Origin: Bacillota bacterium | GTDB lineage: Bacteria > Bacillota > Bacilli > Alicyclobacillales > SLC66 | Length of the DNA stretch: 64,000 bases | Reading direction: 5' to 3' | Assembly: GCA_026627345.1 (NCBI GenBank) | Contig: JAPNUP010000051.1 | Span: forward strand, 25,413-89,412 | In this document: positions 63,850-64,000 of the stretch, piece by piece | Layout of the letters: each line of letters starts with the position of its first letter | Numbering within the stretch: the stretch's first letter is position 1 | Position numbers and translations under genes: made by a program | The notes under the pieces: model-generated | Databases searched by the model: none | What the model saw: the letters and a program-made list of their open reading frames with translations, nothing else | Told to the model about the DNA's origin: nothing

Positions 63850-63924
63850 TGGCTGGGGAGGAAGGGATCGAACCTTCGAATGACGGAGTCAAAGTCCGTT
63901 GCCTTACCACTTGGCGACTCCCCA
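63850..63924 (-). tRNA. tRNA-Gln (TTG)
   Basis: Acceptor TGGGGAG/CTCCCCA, anticodon stem CGGA/TCCG with loop CTTTGAC giving TTG, T-arm GGTTCGATCCC, discriminator G and CCA encoded. Confidence 0.93.
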
Positions 63925-63929
63925 ACTTA

Positions 63930-64000
63930 TGGTGGAGGGGGTAGGATTCGAACCTACGAAGCTTTCGCAACGGATTTACAGTCCGCCCCAGTTGGCCACT
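63930..64000 (-). tRNA. tRNA-Tyr (GTA), 5' end outside window
   Basis: Anticodon loop CTGTAAA gives GTA; a long variable arm (GTTGCGAAAGCTTC region) and T-arm AGGTTCGAATCCT are seen, with CCA encoded. The acceptor 5' strand is cut by the window edge. Confidence 0.9.

Overview
The window looks like core chromosome of a motile, endospore-forming Bacillota (class Bacilli), probably related to Alicyclobacillaceae; that placement is an inference. The evidence is the gene order (rplS-rbgA-rnhB / sucCD-dprA-topA-trmFO-xerC-hslVU-codY-fla/che-rpsB-tsf-pyrH-frr-uppS-cdsA, as in Bacillus and relatives), an alpha/beta-type SASP gene with a sigma-G-like promoter, and Gram-positive families such as CodY, FliY, RbgA and YneF. 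Nearly all genes are on the minus strand, so operons read from high to low coordinates. I saw no insertion sequence, prophage, CRISPR array or island. No gap longer than about 300 bases lacks a gene.

Layout, low to high coordinates. 1-4.1 kb: translation and envelope genes cdsA (cut by the edge), uppS, frr, pyrH, tsf, rpsB. 4.3-29.2 kb: one long fla/che operon running flgB-flgC-fliE-fliF-fliG-fliH-fliI-fliJ-motE-fliK-flgD-(TIGR02530-type)-flgE-flbD-fliL-fliM-fliY-cheY-fliO-fliP-fliQ-fliR-flhB-flhA-flhF-flhG-cheC-cheD-fapA-swrB-like. It encodes basal body, export gate and ATPase, hook, switch and CheY-phosphate phosphatases, but cheB, cheA, cheW and sigD are missing from the places they occupy in B. 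subtilis. 29.3-40 kb: codY, hslU, hslV, xerC, trmFO, topA, dprA, sucD, sucC, broken up by good terminators. 40.2-43.3 kb: three plus-strand genes (Cys-containing unknown, comM/yifB, patatin-like). 43.3-46.2 kb: yneF, a fused RNase HII-YraN gene, rbgA, rplS. 46.3-52.6 kb: SASP gene, then an envelope locus of lipoprotein, large membrane protein, O-antigen-ligase-like protein and a secreted repeat-bearing glucosaminidase. 52.6-63.4 kb: mixed metabolism and surface genes (thiolase, asparaginase-like, PASTA pseudokinase, thioesterase, folB, flavoprotein, aminotransferase, SLH protein, unknowns, luciferase-like monooxygenase). 63.4-64 kb: a tRNA array read as Tyr-Gln-Thr-fMet-Phe-Cys, with Tyr cut by the edge.

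Most of the window is conserved and well understood. The least ordinary parts are the RNase HII-YraN fusion, the PASTA pseudokinase, the envelope locus at 46.6-52.6 kb, the reduced chemotaxis set, a structured RNA segment between motE and fliK, and a promoter-plus-terminator leader ahead of comM. I found no clear, wholly new multi-gene system; the envelope locus is the best candidate. Several genes appear to use TTG starts (flgC, fliE, hslV, the aminotransferase, probably fliK and fliH). All starts were chosen by eye from ribosome-binding sites and family N-termini.
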